From the NCBI GenBank assembly GCA_024178355.1, contig JAMZNZ010000003.1:328527-392526 (forward strand): DNA of 64,000 nucleotides, given 5' to 3'. This DNA comes from Maricaulaceae bacterium EIL42A08 (lineage in GTDB: Bacteria > Pseudomonadota > Alphaproteobacteria > Caulobacterales > Maricaulaceae). Made by a program: the position numbers and the translations under genes. The notes beneath the pieces were generated by a model, which saw only the letters and a list, made by a program, of their open reading frames with translations, did not search any database and was not told the DNA's origin. Positions 1-8,058 of this stretch are shown one piece after another (the first letter of the stretch is position 1; every line of letters begins with the position of its first letter).

Positions 1-54
1 GACGGCGTTGCAGCCGACGTCAGATTTATACAAACTAAAAGTGCAAGAAGAATC

Positions 55-2157
55 GTGAGGGGCGATCAAGTGGTGGTTCGGATTATGGTTTTGGTCGCTT
101 TGTTTGCGGCCCTTTTCAAGGTATATCCAGTTGCTGAAGCCCAGGTGCCACCGGGCGTCGGCGCTGTCTTCAGTGAACCCGCGATCGAGGACCCACAGCT
201 CTCCCCGGACGGTACCCGGCTGATGTTTATTCGTCGCCCGCAGCCTGGTGATGAAGACAAGGACCAGGCCCAGTTATTCATTGTCGATTACTCTGACATG
301 GAGGCTCCGATCGCGCGCCAGCTACCAGCCGATGCAGAAGGCTTGCGCTGGGCCGCCTGGGCCAACAATGACCGCGTCCTTTTATCGTGGAATATTCTGG
401 CGGATATCGAAGGGCCTGGAGCGCTTGTCTATAACGGTCAGGGAGGGATCAGCCTGATCCGCCAGGTCTGGCGTACGGTCCTGCTGGCCATGGATGCCGA
501 TGGCTCGAATGTTGTGCAGCTGCTGGATCAAAACCGGCGGTCGATTTCTCTTTACCAGACACAGATGGACCGGGTTGTCGATTTCCTGCCCGGTGACCCG
601 GAGCATGTCCTGCTCGCGGTCCGCAGCTCCCGGGGTGCGCTTAATGTTCACCGGGTCAACGTTAATTCCGGCGAGGATCGCCGTATTGACCGCGGCCGTG
701 CTGAGACACTGGCGTGGTTTACAAACAGCGCTGGTGAATCAGTGATGCGGCTGGACGCATCTGCACGTTTTGATCGAATTCATCTGCTGATCCGGGAGCG
801 CGACGGATATCGATGGCGGCGCGTGGCGACGAACCAGATGAGTGACTTCGGTGAATTCCAGGATGGCGTCGACTGGGTTGCTCGCACGGATGCCTATGAC
901 GAAGCCCTTGTTCTGACCCGCGCGAATAACGCTGATACGCTTGGGCTCCATCGCTATTCGTTGACTGAAGGCGAAGTGATTGGCCCGGTCTTTGAGACCC
1001 CCGTTTCAGATGTAAATGGAGTGCGTGTTGACCCCTTCACGGGGCGAGCACTGGCACTGGCCTGGGCCGATGAGCAGACCTATGTGGAGGTCTTCGACCC
1101 TGCGGTTGCGCGTCACCTCGATGCCTTGCGGACCTTCTTTGGTGATGACGTGGTTGTGGAACCGATGCAAAGGGCTGGCACACGTATATTGATCGGTGTC
1201 AGTGGTCCAACGGAGCCACAGTCTTTCTACCTCTACGATACTCAAGCTTATAATATTGTGCCTGTCGGGGTGGCTCAGCCCGCGCTTCAATACACAGCGC
1301 TGGCTGACGTCTCGGTCCACCGCTATCGGGCCAGTGACGGTACCGCGCTATTTGGGTATGTCACCCATCCGGTTGATCCTGAGCCTGGCCCGCTAGCATT
1401 GGTGGTTATGCCCCATGGCGGGCCTGAGGCGCGTGATTTCAATCAGTTTGATGCCCTCGCGCAGCTTGTTGCTGCAGAAGGTTTCATGGTCTTCCAGCCC
1501 CAGTTTCGCGGGTCCGGTGGATTCGGGCAGGCCTTTGCTGAAGCAGGCCATGGCGAATGGGGTGGGCTGATCCAGAGCGATATTACCGATGGTGTGCGCA
1601 GCCTTCTTGAGACCGGTCGGGTTGACCCTGAGCGTGTTTGTGTTGCCGGGTGGAGTTTCGGTGGGTATTCGGCACTTATGCAGGCCATACTGGAGCCTGA
1701 GATTTATGCGTGTGCAGCCGCCGGAGCCCCTGTAACCGATCTGCCCGAGCTGCTGGCCTGGAAAGAAGGCGACGGGGGAGAGCCCTTTGACCAGATGCGG
1801 TCCATGCTCGGCTATCCAGATACTGAATTGATGGCGCGATATTCACCGGCCCGGCGAGCCAGCGAAGTCACGATCCCCCTTATCATGGTCCATGGCGATG
1901 ATGATCGCATTGTTCCGGTCGAGCAGAGCCGGTTAATGGCCGAAGCGCTTGAAACGGCAGGAGTTGAGCACCGCCTGCAGGAGTTTGACGGAGGTCACGG
2001 CCTCAATAATCCAGGTGAAATGCTGACCGCGATGTTCCACATCACAAGCTTCCTGAATGAACATCTCGACCCGTTCTATCAACAGGTTCGCGAATCCACG
2101 CTGGACGGCGAATCCCAAGCGGTAGCTCCGATAACTGACGACGAGTCCGATCAATAG
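55..2157 (+). CDS. S9 family prolyl oligopeptidase-type serine peptidase, exported
   Basis: A 700-residue protein with a beta-propeller N-terminal half and an alpha/beta-hydrolase C-terminal half, the S9 (dipeptidyl/acylaminoacyl peptidase) plan. The catalytic triad is readable: Ser534 in GWSFGGYS, Asp617 in HGDDDRIVP and His648 in GGHGLNN. These enzymes cleave short peptides, usually in the periplasm. A hydrophobic stretch ending in VAEAQ (residues 11-30) looks like a signal peptide. I kept the GTG start at 55 because it supplies the arginines of the n-region and has AGAAG upstream; an ATG at 85 lacks both. The family call is firm; the substrate is unknown. It stands alone, 77 bases before the next gene. 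Confidence 0.9.
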   Translation: MRGDQVVVRIMVLVALFAALFKVYPVAEAQVPPGVGAVFSEPAIEDPQLSPDGTRLMFIRRPQPGDEDKDQAQLFIVDYSDMEAPIARQLPADAEGLRWAAWANNDRVLLSWNILADIEGPGALVYNGQGGISLIRQVWRTVLLAMDADGSNVVQLLDQNRRSISLYQTQMDRVVDFLPGDPEHVLLAVRSSRGALNVHRVNVNSGEDRRIDRGRAETLAWFTNSAGESVMRLDASARFDRIHLLIRERDGYRWRRVATNQMSDFGEFQDGVDWVARTDAYDEALVLTRANNADTLGLHRYSLTEGEVIGPVFETPVSDVNGVRVDPFTGRALALAWADEQTYVEVFDPAVARHLDALRTFFGDDVVVEPMQRAGTRILIGVSGPTEPQSFYLYDTQAYNIVPVGVAQPALQYTALADVSVHRYRASDGTALFGYVTHPVDPEPGPLALVVMPHGGPEARDFNQFDALAQLVAAEGFMVFQPQFRGSGGFGQAFAEAGHGEWGGLIQSDITDGVRSLLETGRVDPERVCVAGWSFGGYSALMQAILEPEIYACAAAGAPVTDLPELLAWKEGDGGEPFDQMRSMLGYPDTELMARYSPARRASEVTIPLIMVHGDDDRIVPVEQSRLMAEALETAGVEHRLQEFDGGHGLNNPGEMLTAMFHITSFLNEHLDPFYQQVRESTLDGESQAVAPITDDESDQ

Positions 2158-2234
2158 CGCTTTACAGGTTGGACGTTTGACCCGACAGCGCCCATCTATC
2201 ACGCTATTGTTTCCTCAGATTGGAGTGCCTTGCC

Positions 2235-3134
2235 ATGTTGAGTTTTACCGTTCTGGCTGCAGCAGCCACTCTGGCTCAAGAGCCAGCCCAGGAGGTTTAT
2301 GTTGAAACCCAGGACCTGGGTGGCGGCGTTTATGGCCTGATCACCAACCGGGCTGGCAATGTCGGCATCAGCGTGGGTGAAGATGGTGTCTTCATGATCG
2401 ACACCCAGTTTGCGCCCATCGCGCCCTTCCTGGACCGTGCCCAGCGGGCCGTATCCGGCGATCAGCCGGTAGAGCTGGTGTTGAACACGCACCTTCATGG
2501 TGACCACATGATGGGCAATGCGTGGTTTGCCGAGCGTGGCGCAACCATCATGGCCCATGAGAGCGTGCGCCCAGCGCTGATCAATCCGGTGACGGCAAAT
2601 CTGACCGGTGCCACGCCGGACCCGCTAAGCGGTGATTATCTGCCCGTGATCAACCTGTCGGGGGGCGAAACGCTGACATTGAATGGCCAGACCGTGCGTC
2701 TGCACCATGAGCCGGATGCCCACACCGCTGGCGATATCTGGGTTCACTTTGTGGAAGCCGATGTCATCCACGCCGGTGACCTGCTCTTCTCTGGGTGGTT
2801 TCCTTACATCGACCTTGATAATGGCGGCACGGTGAACGGCTATATTGCCGCCATGCAGTCCATCGTCGACGAGGCCGGTCCTGAGACCCAGGTCATTGCT
2901 GGTCACGGCCCGATGTCCACCGAGGCTGACCTTGAAGCCAGTATCGCCATGCTGACCGAAGCGCGCGCTCGCGTCGCATCGCTTGTTCAGGAGGGCCATA
3001 GCTATTCTGAAGTGCTCGCCGCTGAACCGCTGGCTGATTTCCATGACGAGTGGAACTGGCAGTTCATCACAACCGAACGCATGATCTGGACGTTATACCG
3101 AGATGTCACCGGTGAAATCCCGCAAGAAGACTAA
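2235..3134 (+). CDS. MBL-fold metallo-hydrolase, exported
   Basis: Metallo-beta-lactamase fold protein of 299 residues. The zinc ligands are visible: HLHGDH at residues 86-91 (HxHxDH), His163 in AHTAGD, Asp182 in IHAGDLL and His224 in AGHGP. It resembles subclass B3-like or quinoprotein-relay-type periplasmic hydrolases rather than a proven beta-lactamase, so the substrate is left open. The N-terminus MLSFTVLAAAATLAQ is a short signal peptide. The ATG at 2235 is preferred over an upstream TTG because GGAG lies about 10 bases before it and the signal peptide begins there. Its 3' end overlaps the next small gene by 32 bases, suggesting co-transcription. Confidence 0.85.
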   Translation: MLSFTVLAAAATLAQEPAQEVYVETQDLGGGVYGLITNRAGNVGISVGEDGVFMIDTQFAPIAPFLDRAQRAVSGDQPVELVLNTHLHGDHMMGNAWFAERGATIMAHESVRPALINPVTANLTGATPDPLSGDYLPVINLSGGETLTLNGQTVRLHHEPDAHTAGDIWVHFVEADVIHAGDLLFSGWFPYIDLDNGGTVNGYIAAMQSIVDEAGPETQVIAGHGPMSTEADLEASIAMLTEARARVASLVQEGHSYSEVLAAEPLADFHDEWNWQFITTERMIWTLYRDVTGEIPQED

Positions 3135-3318
3135 CACCGTGCCCACACGCGTGCTGACCATGGTGGCGATGATCGCCATCATGGTCGGGGCGCTCTTCTG
3201 GCTGATTACCGGGAGCTGGATTGCTGGCGGCGGGATCGGCGTGGCCTTCGCCGCTGGCCTCTATTTTGCGGTGATTTACCAAGCGCGGAACGTGAGTGTT
3301 AAAGGGCGCAAGCGCTAG
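3103..3318 (+). CDS. small two-helix membrane protein
   Basis: A 71-residue protein with a basic N-terminus (SPVKSRKK), two hydrophobic segments (about residues 18-36 and 41-60) and a basic tail (GRKR). The start lies inside the 3' end of the metallo-hydrolase gene, so the two are probably translated together. No family is recognised; it may be an accessory or orphan membrane peptide. The two hydrophobic helices flanked by lysine/arginine support a real product. Confidence 0.55.
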   Translation: MSPVKSRKKTNTVPTRVLTMVAMIAIMVGALFWLITGSWIAGGGIGVAFAAGLYFAVIYQARNVSVKGRKR

Positions 3319-3343
3319 AGCCTGCTGCATATCTGGCGCAAAA

Positions 3344-3368
3344 CCAGGATTGCAGATGGCAATCCTGG
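3344..3368. repeat. inverted repeat, 10-bp stem
   Basis: CCAGGATTGC (3344-3353) and GCAATCCTGG (3359-3368) are perfect reverse complements around a 5-base spacer. It lies just downstream of a small membrane protein gene. It has no U-tract, so a simple intrinsic terminator is unlikely. Confidence 0.7.
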
Positions 3369-3375
3369 CGCTAAG

Positions 3376-3410
3376 CTCTATTTCATTGAACGCATCGCAA
3401 TGAAATAGAG
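3376..3410. promoter_or_regulatory. inverted repeat, 12-bp stem, abutting a start codon
   Basis: CTCTATTTCATT (3376-3387) and AATGAAATAGAG (3399-3410) pair perfectly around an 11-base spacer. The right arm ends three bases before the GTG start of the next gene and contains the only purine-rich stretch (ATAGAG) that could act as its ribosome binding site. Folding of the transcript would hide that site, so translational control is possible; this role is inferred. Confidence 0.6.
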
Positions 3411-3413
3411 ACT

Positions 3414-3644
3414 GTGGCAAACCGTACTCCCAAGCAGAAGCAAGCCAGCGCAACCGCCTACGCTTTCGGTGCGGTGGCGTTTGTTGTCACGGTGCTGGTA
3501 AGCCTGCTGACAGGGAATGTCTGGTTGGGTCTGCTGTACGGATTGGTGCCTGGCCTGCTCCTGGGAGCATTGGCCTGGGTGCGCATTTCCAAGGGCGGAT
3601 TGATCAAGTCGACGAGCAGCAAGGACAGGCCGGGTCCTTTTTGA
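3414..3644 (+). CDS. small two-helix membrane protein
   Basis: A 76-residue protein with a basic N-terminus (ANRTPKQKQ), two hydrophobic segments (about residues 16-33 and 37-55) and a polar tail. The layout matches the small membrane protein encoded just upstream, although sequence likeness between them is slight. The GTG start follows a strong hairpin. The last 41 bases overlap the 3' end of the convergent MoeB/ThiF-type gene. No family recognised. Confidence 0.5.
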   Translation: MANRTPKQKQASATAYAFGAVAFVVTVLVSLLTGNVWLGLLYGLVPGLLLGALAWVRISKGGLIKSTSSKDRPGPF

Positions 3645-4350
3645 CGACCACGGTTCGGGTGTTTCCTGACAATCCGTCATAGAGCATCAGGCGCCCCACC
3701 AGCGGCTCGCCTGCGCCGGTGATCAGCTTGATCGTTTCAAGCGCTATCGCTGCTCCAATGACACCGGTGAGTGCGCCCACGACCCCGACTTCGGCGCAGC
3801 GCTCGGCATCAGGCGGGGGTGCCGGGACCCAGCACTGGTAGCAGGGAGCCTCTGGAGCCAGAGACGGGGCGAAAACGCCCAGCTGTCCGTCCCATCGGCC
3901 TATCGCGCCGGAGACCAGCGGTACACCCGCTGCGACGGCAGCTGCGTTCACGGCAAACCGGGTCTCAAAATCATCGCAGCCGTCCAGAACCAGATCGACG
4001 CCATTCAATAGCTCAGGCAGCGTGTGTGAGCTCGCGGATGCCGCGATCGTCTCGATCTCGATCGCTGGATCCAGCGCGCTCAGGGCGTCGCTTGCGGCGT
4101 CCGTCTTGGCGCGACCTACATCATCGGTGCGGAACAGGATCTGGCGCTGGAGATTATCAAGCGACACCGTATCAGGATCGACAAGCCTCAGCCGCTTAAT
4201 GCCGGCCGCTGCCAGAAACAGGGCGGCCGGGCCGCCAAGACCTCCCACGCCGATAATCAGCGCGGTCGCTTCGCTCAGCTTTTTCTGCCCCGGCCCGCCA
4301 ATCTCCTTGAGCAGGATATGGCGGGCGTGGCGGTCCAGATTGATGGCCAT
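3604..4350 (-). CDS. HesA/MoeB/ThiF-family adenylyltransferase
   Basis: A 248-residue E1-like enzyme that adenylates the C-terminal glycine of a small sulfur-carrier protein (MoaD or ThiS type) for molybdopterin or thiamine synthesis. It shows the nucleotide-binding GVGGLGGP near the N-terminus and two cysteine pairs (CYQC and CPCC) that hold the structural zinc. The start MAINLDRHARH is the family's usual beginning, so the ATG at 4350 was chosen; an in-frame extension upstream to 4440 looks spurious. There is no rhodanese domain, so this is the short MoeB-type form. MoeB and ThiF cannot be told apart without neighbours, and no partner carrier gene lies nearby. Confidence 0.88.
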   Translation of the reverse strand: MAINLDRHARHILLKEIGGPGQKKLSEATALIIGVGGLGGPAALFLAAAGIKRLRLVDPDTVSLDNLQRQILFRTDDVGRAKTDAASDALSALDPAIEIETIAASASSHTLPELLNGVDLVLDGCDDFETRFAVNAAAVAAGVPLVSGAIGRWDGQLGVFAPSLAPEAPCYQCWVPAPPPDAERCAEVGVVGALTGVIGAAIALETIKLITGAGEPLVGRLMLYDGLSGNTRTVVVKKDPACPCCSST

Positions 4351-4545
4351 GGTGTTTCCAGTTCTCCCGCAGTCCTCATAGCGCGTGAGCGCCTTCTGCG
4401 TCGAGAATGCGAGCCGGTTATTCTTGACTTCAATCTTCACGCGAATAGACTTTCCTACAGGTTGAAAATACAGGTCGTAGTACCGGTATTTCAGGTCATT
4501 AGATCGCCGGGTAATTCAGTTCTGACGCATTGAAGGAGCTATCAA

Positions 4546-5001
4546 ATGCGCAAACTCGTCACGAACCTTGCCACTGCATGTTGCGCCCTTGCCCTAACAG
4601 GCCTGACCGCATGCGCGACTGATGGCCAGACTGCTTCTGTGCCTTCAAGCTTTGTGGGGGCCGAATTTAGCGCCTTCACGGCGCAATACGGCGCACCCAC
4701 ACAAGTTGAATCCCTGGAAGACGGATCGGTGATCGCGCGCTTTCACGTGGCTGATAATCGGACACCGCCCAGATCAGCCAGTGGGTCCTACACCCCACGC
4801 ATGGAGCGGCCGCGCATACCCAACGGAACGCAGCCGCAATTTATTGGCAGTGCCCACGGCGAGGGGATTGGGTCTGGCGCCTCGATTAGCGAGGGTGGCT
4901 GGCGTTATCAGCAATGCGTCATAGATGTCACGATCGATGCCAACGGCCTAATCCAGGTGGTCGAAACTGACCGCGAGACCTGCAATCACATTTCGCGCTA
5001 G
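4546..5001 (+). CDS. putative lipoprotein
   Basis: A 151-residue exported protein with a lipobox (GLTAC) ending the signal peptide at about residue 23, predicting lipidation and attachment to a membrane. The mature part holds a polar central segment and two further cysteines near the C-terminus (QQCVIDV and ETCNH) that could form a disulfide. AAGGAG lies seven bases before the ATG. No family is recognised. Its TAG stop overlaps the stop of the convergent thpR gene in the sequence CTAG. Confidence 0.75.
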   Translation: MRKLVTNLATACCALALTGLTACATDGQTASVPSSFVGAEFSAFTAQYGAPTQVESLEDGSVIARFHVADNRTPPRSASGSYTPRMERPRIPNGTQPQFIGSAHGEGIGSGASISEGGWRYQQCVIDVTIDANGLIQVVETDRETCNHISR

Positions 5002-5540
5002 AGCGGGTATTCGGCTTCGATCTCATAGCTGTTGGGCTTGCCGGGTTTCCGTGGGCGGCTTGAATACATATAGAAGCGATCTGGCGCGAAGATGTCGGAT
5101 TTGAACAGGCTGTGACGTTGTTCAAAGCGTTGCAGCCGGACCGGGTCCACGCCGGATCCCAGATAAGCCAGCGTCATATGCGCCAGATAGCGGCGGTTTT
5201 CCATTTCGATCCCGGCACCTCTGGCAGCCTTGCGGCAATCACGCGCCAGCTGGTTCAGCGCCGCATTCGGCTCCACGATGGCCCACAATGCTGCGCCGTC
5301 CTTTCGGTTGGAGCGCCCGACGCCGGATAATCTGAGCTGCATGGGCGGCGCGGTAATGCACGCCAGTCCGGCATCCAGATCACGGATAACTGGTTCAGTC
5401 TGCTCGCCATAGAAAGCCAGCGTAATGTGCAGGTTTTCACGCGGTCGCCAGTTGGCACCGGGCACCTGATCCATCAGCTCCATGGCCTGATCTGCAACCA
5501 GATCGGGTACAGGAAGGGCGGCAAATACGCGCAGAGACAT
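4998..5540 (-). CDS. thpR: RNA 2',3'-cyclic phosphodiesterase
   Basis: A member of the 2H phosphoesterase superfamily, 180 residues. The two signature motifs are His38-Ile-Thr-Leu and His121-Met-Thr-Leu, which form the active site that opens 2',3'-cyclic phosphates; family members can also ligate tRNA half molecules in vitro. The start MSLRVFAALPVP is typical of the family and was preferred to a start 36 bases upstream. The gene converges on the lipoprotein gene and the two stop codons overlap in CTAG. Identification is firm. Confidence 0.9.
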   Translation of the reverse strand: MSLRVFAALPVPDLVADQAMELMDQVPGANWRPRENLHITLAFYGEQTEPVIRDLDAGLACITAPPMQLRLSGVGRSNRKDGAALWAIVEPNAALNQLARDCRKAARGAGIEMENRRYLAHMTLAYLGSGVDPVRLQRFEQRHSLFKSDIFAPDRFYMYSSRPRKPGKPNSYEIEAEYPL

Positions 5541-5650
5541 GCACAGCTTTGCCGCATGATGCGCCCCCAAGGTCAAGACCTTACGCGCCCATGCCGGTTT
5601 TCCCTATGAATACAAGGGTCTTTTTCCTCAGGCCGCTTGACCGGTTTCAC

Positions 5651-5679
5651 TTGAATCTTGGGCGCACAAATCTGATATT
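5651..5679 (+). promoter_or_regulatory. candidate promoter for the Bax inhibitor-1 gene
   Basis: TTGAAT (5651-5656), a 17-base spacer and GATATT (5674-5679) resemble a sigma-70 promoter. The pair sits 65 bases before the Bax inhibitor-1 ATG, which has GAAGGAAG as ribosome binding site. A GC-rich dyad (about 5693-5712, GCGCGC arms) lies between promoter and start. Inferred from consensus only. Confidence 0.4.
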
Positions 5680-5743
5680 CAGGTCCGGAAGGCTGCGCGC
5701 AGTGTGCGCGCGGTTAAAGCAAACGTAACCTGAGAAGGAAGCG

Positions 5744-6511
5744 ATGAACCAGTTCAACCGCACCGCCTATGATGCGCGCACCCTCGACACGTCTGTTGAT
5801 GCGGGCCTGCGCAGCTTTATGCTTGGCGTCTACAACAAGATGGGCCTTGGCCTGCTCCTGTCCGCAGCAATCGCCTATGTGGTCGGCACGGTCGCGCCGG
5901 TCACCCAGCTGGTGTTTGGCACCCCGCTGCTTTTCGTCGTTCAGTTCGGCCCGATCGCTCTGCTGTTTGGCTCCATGTTCTTCATGCGTAACCCGTCGCC
6001 GACCGGCGCGGCGCTCCTCTACTGGAGTGTGGTCTCCCTGATTGGGGCCAGCCTTGGCATGTGGGTCATGATCGCAGCCAACTCCGACATGGCAGCCGGC
6101 ATTGCTGGCGGTGGCCAGATCGGCATCGACTTTGGCACCATCGCTCAGGCGCTGGTAATCACGTCGGCGGCCTTCTTCGGCCTGTCGCTGTTTGGTTATA
6201 CCACGAAGATGAATCTGGGGCCGCTGCGCTCCTTCCTCTTTATGGGCATGATCGGCGTCATCGCCATCGCGCTCCTGAACACCTTCTTCATCAATAGTGG
6301 TCCGCTGCACTGGATCATCCAGTTTGCGATTCTGGGCCTGATGTCCGGCGTTGTTGCCTGGCAGACCCAGAACCTGAAGATCACATATTTTGAAATTCAG
6401 GGCGATGAGCGCTCCATGGCCGTGGCCACGACCTTTGGGGCCCTTAACCTCTACATCGCCTTCATCAACATGTTCCAGGTCATCCTTATGCTGCTCGGCA
6501 ATCGCGAATAG
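5744..6511 (+). CDS. Bax inhibitor-1/YccA family membrane protein
   Basis: A 255-residue inner membrane protein with about seven hydrophobic segments after a soluble N-terminus of some 25 residues. The family features are visible: the opening MNQFNRTAYDARTLDTSVDAG, the YKKMGLGLLL-like first helix and the C-terminal FGALNLYIAFINMFQVIL. The TMBIM/YccA family includes pH-dependent calcium leak channels and proteins that interact with FtsH. The gene is monocistronic, with its own candidate promoter and a strong intrinsic terminator directly after the stop. Confidence 0.9.
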   Translation: MNQFNRTAYDARTLDTSVDAGLRSFMLGVYNKMGLGLLLSAAIAYVVGTVAPVTQLVFGTPLLFVVQFGPIALLFGSMFFMRNPSPTGAALLYWSVVSLIGASLGMWVMIAANSDMAAGIAGGGQIGIDFGTIAQALVITSAAFFGLSLFGYTTKMNLGPLRSFLFMGMIGVIAIALLNTFFINSGPLHWIIQFAILGLMSGVVAWQTQNLKITYFEIQGDERSMAVATTFGALNLYIAFINMFQVILMLLGNRE

Positions 6512-6537
6512 CGTCTCGCTGGAACACCCAAACAAAA

Positions 6538-6570
6538 CGCCCCGGAGCCTGCTGGTTCCGGGGCGCTTTT
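6538..6570 (+). terminator. rho-independent terminator, possibly bidirectional
   Basis: CGCCCCGGA (6538-6546) pairs perfectly with TCCGGGGCG (6557-6565); CTTTT follows on the plus strand and AAAA precedes the stem, giving a U-tract in the other direction too. It separates the convergent Bax inhibitor-1 and DUF2794 genes. Confidence 0.85.
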
Positions 6571-6593
6571 GTATCCAGTGATGGGCGTTGGGG

Positions 6594-6992
6594 TCAGAGC
6601 CCGCCGCTCCAGTTCAGCTTGGCAAGCTGGCGATCAAAGACTTTCAGGACCGGTTGGAGCTCGTGGCCGCGCTTCAGGATGACGCCACCGGCCCCGATGA
6701 CCTTCCAGGCCCCCTGCTTGCGGGCATCGCTGGGAGTCTTGACTACCCGATAGATGGGAAACTCGGCTGCATTGCGGAAGATCGCGAACTCGGCCCGGTC
6801 CTTCAGACCATCAATCGCGTAGTCCTTCCACTCGCCGCCCGCGACCATCATCCCGTAAACACGCAGGATCTGATCGAGCTCCGTGCGGTGGAACATGACC
6901 ACCTCTTCAGCGGGGCGGGCGTTGGAATTGGCTCCAGGTGGCGTTTGGTACATCGGCGACCACAGTCTCTTGCTTACCGGCGTGTGACTCAT
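6594..6992 (-). CDS. DUF2794 domain-containing protein
   Basis: A 132-residue soluble protein. The core VMFHRTELDQILRVYG followed by AGGEWKDYAIDGL and KRGHELQPVLKV is the conserved DUF2794 pattern found across Alphaproteobacteria; function is unknown. The start MSHTPVSKR at 6992 is chosen from family length; a longer in-frame extension to 7055 has no clear ribosome binding site. It lies opposite the Gld-type ABC operon, and the shared 5' region carries two palindromic dyads. Confidence 0.8.
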   Translation of the reverse strand: MSHTPVSKRLWSPMYQTPPGANSNARPAEEVVMFHRTELDQILRVYGMMVAGGEWKDYAIDGLKDRAEFAIFRNAAEFPIYRVVKTPSDARKQGAWKVIGAGGVILKRGHELQPVLKVFDRQLAKLNWSGGL

Positions 6993-7062
6993 AGTTGATA
7001 CACTGCCGCATTCTTGCCCTAATTTGGTCCTCACGCGAACAAAGGCCACACACACTGTGAGC

Positions 7063-7077
7063 TGTGTCGATCGACAT
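7063..7077. promoter_or_regulatory. operator-like dyad, left copy
   Basis: TGTGTCGATCGACAT contains the perfect 12-bp palindrome TGTCGATCGACA. It matches the reverse complement of the dyad at 7136-7150 at 14 of 15 positions. The pair, 58 bases apart in the divergent region, looks like two binding sites for one regulator. Confidence 0.5.
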
Positions 7078-7135
7078 GGACAAGCCCGCCCGGTCTGGAT
7101 TCACAGCCCCCCCAGCCCCCCGGATCAGGAGGGTC

Positions 7136-7150
7136 ATGTCGGTCGACACA
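7136..7150. promoter_or_regulatory. operator-like dyad, right copy
   Basis: ATGTCGGTCGACACA, inverted relative to the dyad at 7063-7077 with one mismatch. Its first three bases are the ATG of a possible 56-codon leader gene, and AGGAGGG ends three bases before it, so a bound protein or folded RNA here could affect translation of the downstream operon. Confidence 0.5.
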
Positions 7151-7306
7151 TTCCACTTTCAAAATGTTGCCGTTTTGACTGCGCGCGGTGCAGCGCCGAT
7201 TCAGGATTTGGTGACAGGCGTCAGGGCAGGCTTGCGACCTCCGGCACAACGCGATCTTATCGTTGCTGTGCCTTCTCGCCCCGAGCTGCCCAGGACGCCT
7301 AGATGA
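7136..7306 (+). CDS. possible short leader peptide before ABC operon
   Basis: A 56-codon frame beginning MSVDTFHFQN, preceded by a strong AGGAGGG ribosome binding site with short spacing. Its stop overlaps the ATG of the ABC ATPase gene in ATGA, the same coupling used throughout the operon. That spacing and the ribosome binding site are the only support: the peptide is not hydrophobic, has no recognised family and the C-terminal half is arginine/proline-rich, which can be a by-product of GC-rich DNA. It may be a coupling peptide or not expressed. Confidence 0.35.
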   Translation: MSVDTFHFQNVAVLTARGAAPIQDLVTGVRAGLRPPAQRDLIVAVPSRPELPRTPR

Positions 7307-8058
7307 TCCGCGCCGACGCTCTGACCAAACGCTTTAATGGTGTGACTGCGGTGGATGCCGTTCAGTTCACCGTGGAGCGCGGTGAGGTGCTGGGGTTTTT
7401 GGGCCCCAATGGCGCAGGCAAGTCGACAACCATGCGCATGCTGGCCGGTTGCCTGGAGCCCGATGAGGGGCGGGCGGAGATCGCTGGCTATGACGCCACG
7501 CTGAGCCGCCATGAAGCCCAGTCCCGGCTCGGCTATCTGCCTGAGGGGGCTCCCGCCTATCCGGCCATGACCCCGCGAGGCTATGTGCGCTTTCACCTGC
7601 GCGCGCGGGGTTTTTCTGGCTCAGTCCTCAAAGACGCAACCGAACACGCGCTGGGGCGTGCCAATCTTGGCCCTGCGGCTGAAAAGCCAATCGGGGCTCT
7701 GTCCAAAGGCTATAAGCGCCGGGCCGCTTTGGCCGCAGCCATTGCCCATGACCCAGCGGTCCTGATCCTTGATGAGCCCACCGACGGGCTCGATCCCAAT
7801 CAGAAAGATGGCGTGCGCGCCCTCATTCAGGAGATGGCTCCGAAGAAGGCGATTATCATCTCCACACACCTTCTCGATGAGGTCGATACGATCTGTAGCC
7901 GCGCCATTGTGATTGCGGGCGGGCGGCTTCTGGCTGACGAGACACCCCATGAGCTTGCCAGCCGCGGGCCAGACAATTCCATTGGGTCGGCCTTTAGAAC
8001 CCTCACCGCATCGTCGCGCGAAACCTTGAGCCATCGCGGCGAGGAGGCGGCGTCGTGA
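7303..8058 (+). CDS. ABC transporter ATP-binding protein, GldA-like
   Basis: A 251-residue ATPase subunit. Walker [10 protein letters not shown] is at residues 34-42, the signature appears as LSKGYKRR (a variant of LSGGQ seen in Gld/Nos-type ATPases), Walker B is LILDEPTDGLDP and the switch histidine is in STHLLDE. It should power the ABC-2 permease encoded next. The operon order ATPase-permease-GldG-DUF4340 matches the gliding-type exporters named from Bacteroidetes but widespread in non-gliding bacteria; the substrate is unknown. The gene overlaps the permease gene in GTGA. Confidence 0.88.
   Translation: MIRADALTKRFNGVTAVDAVQFTVERGEVLGFLGPNGAGKSTTMRMLAGCLEPDEGRAEIAGYDATLSRHEAQSRLGYLPEGAPAYPAMTPRGYVRFHLRARGFSGSVLKDATEHALGRANLGPAAEKPIGALSKGYKRRAALAAAIAHDPAVLILDEPTDGLDPNQKDGVRALIQEMAPKKAIIISTHLLDEVDTICSRAIVIAGGRLLADETPHELASRGPDNSIGSAFRTLTASSRETLSHRGEEAAS

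Larger units (their letters stand above)
6993..7302. other. divergent intergenic region with two dyads
   Basis: This 310-base stretch separates DUF2794 from the ABC operon. It holds two near-identical palindromes (7063-7077 and 7136-7150), C/G-rich tracts between them (7107-7122) and one short plus-strand reading frame with a good ribosome binding site. No RNA gene recognised. Confidence 0.6.

Noticed and set aside
5714-6535. Minus-strand frame opposite the Bax inhibitor-1 gene
   Set aside because: Full overlap with a well-conserved membrane protein gene; composition is that of a complementary shadow.
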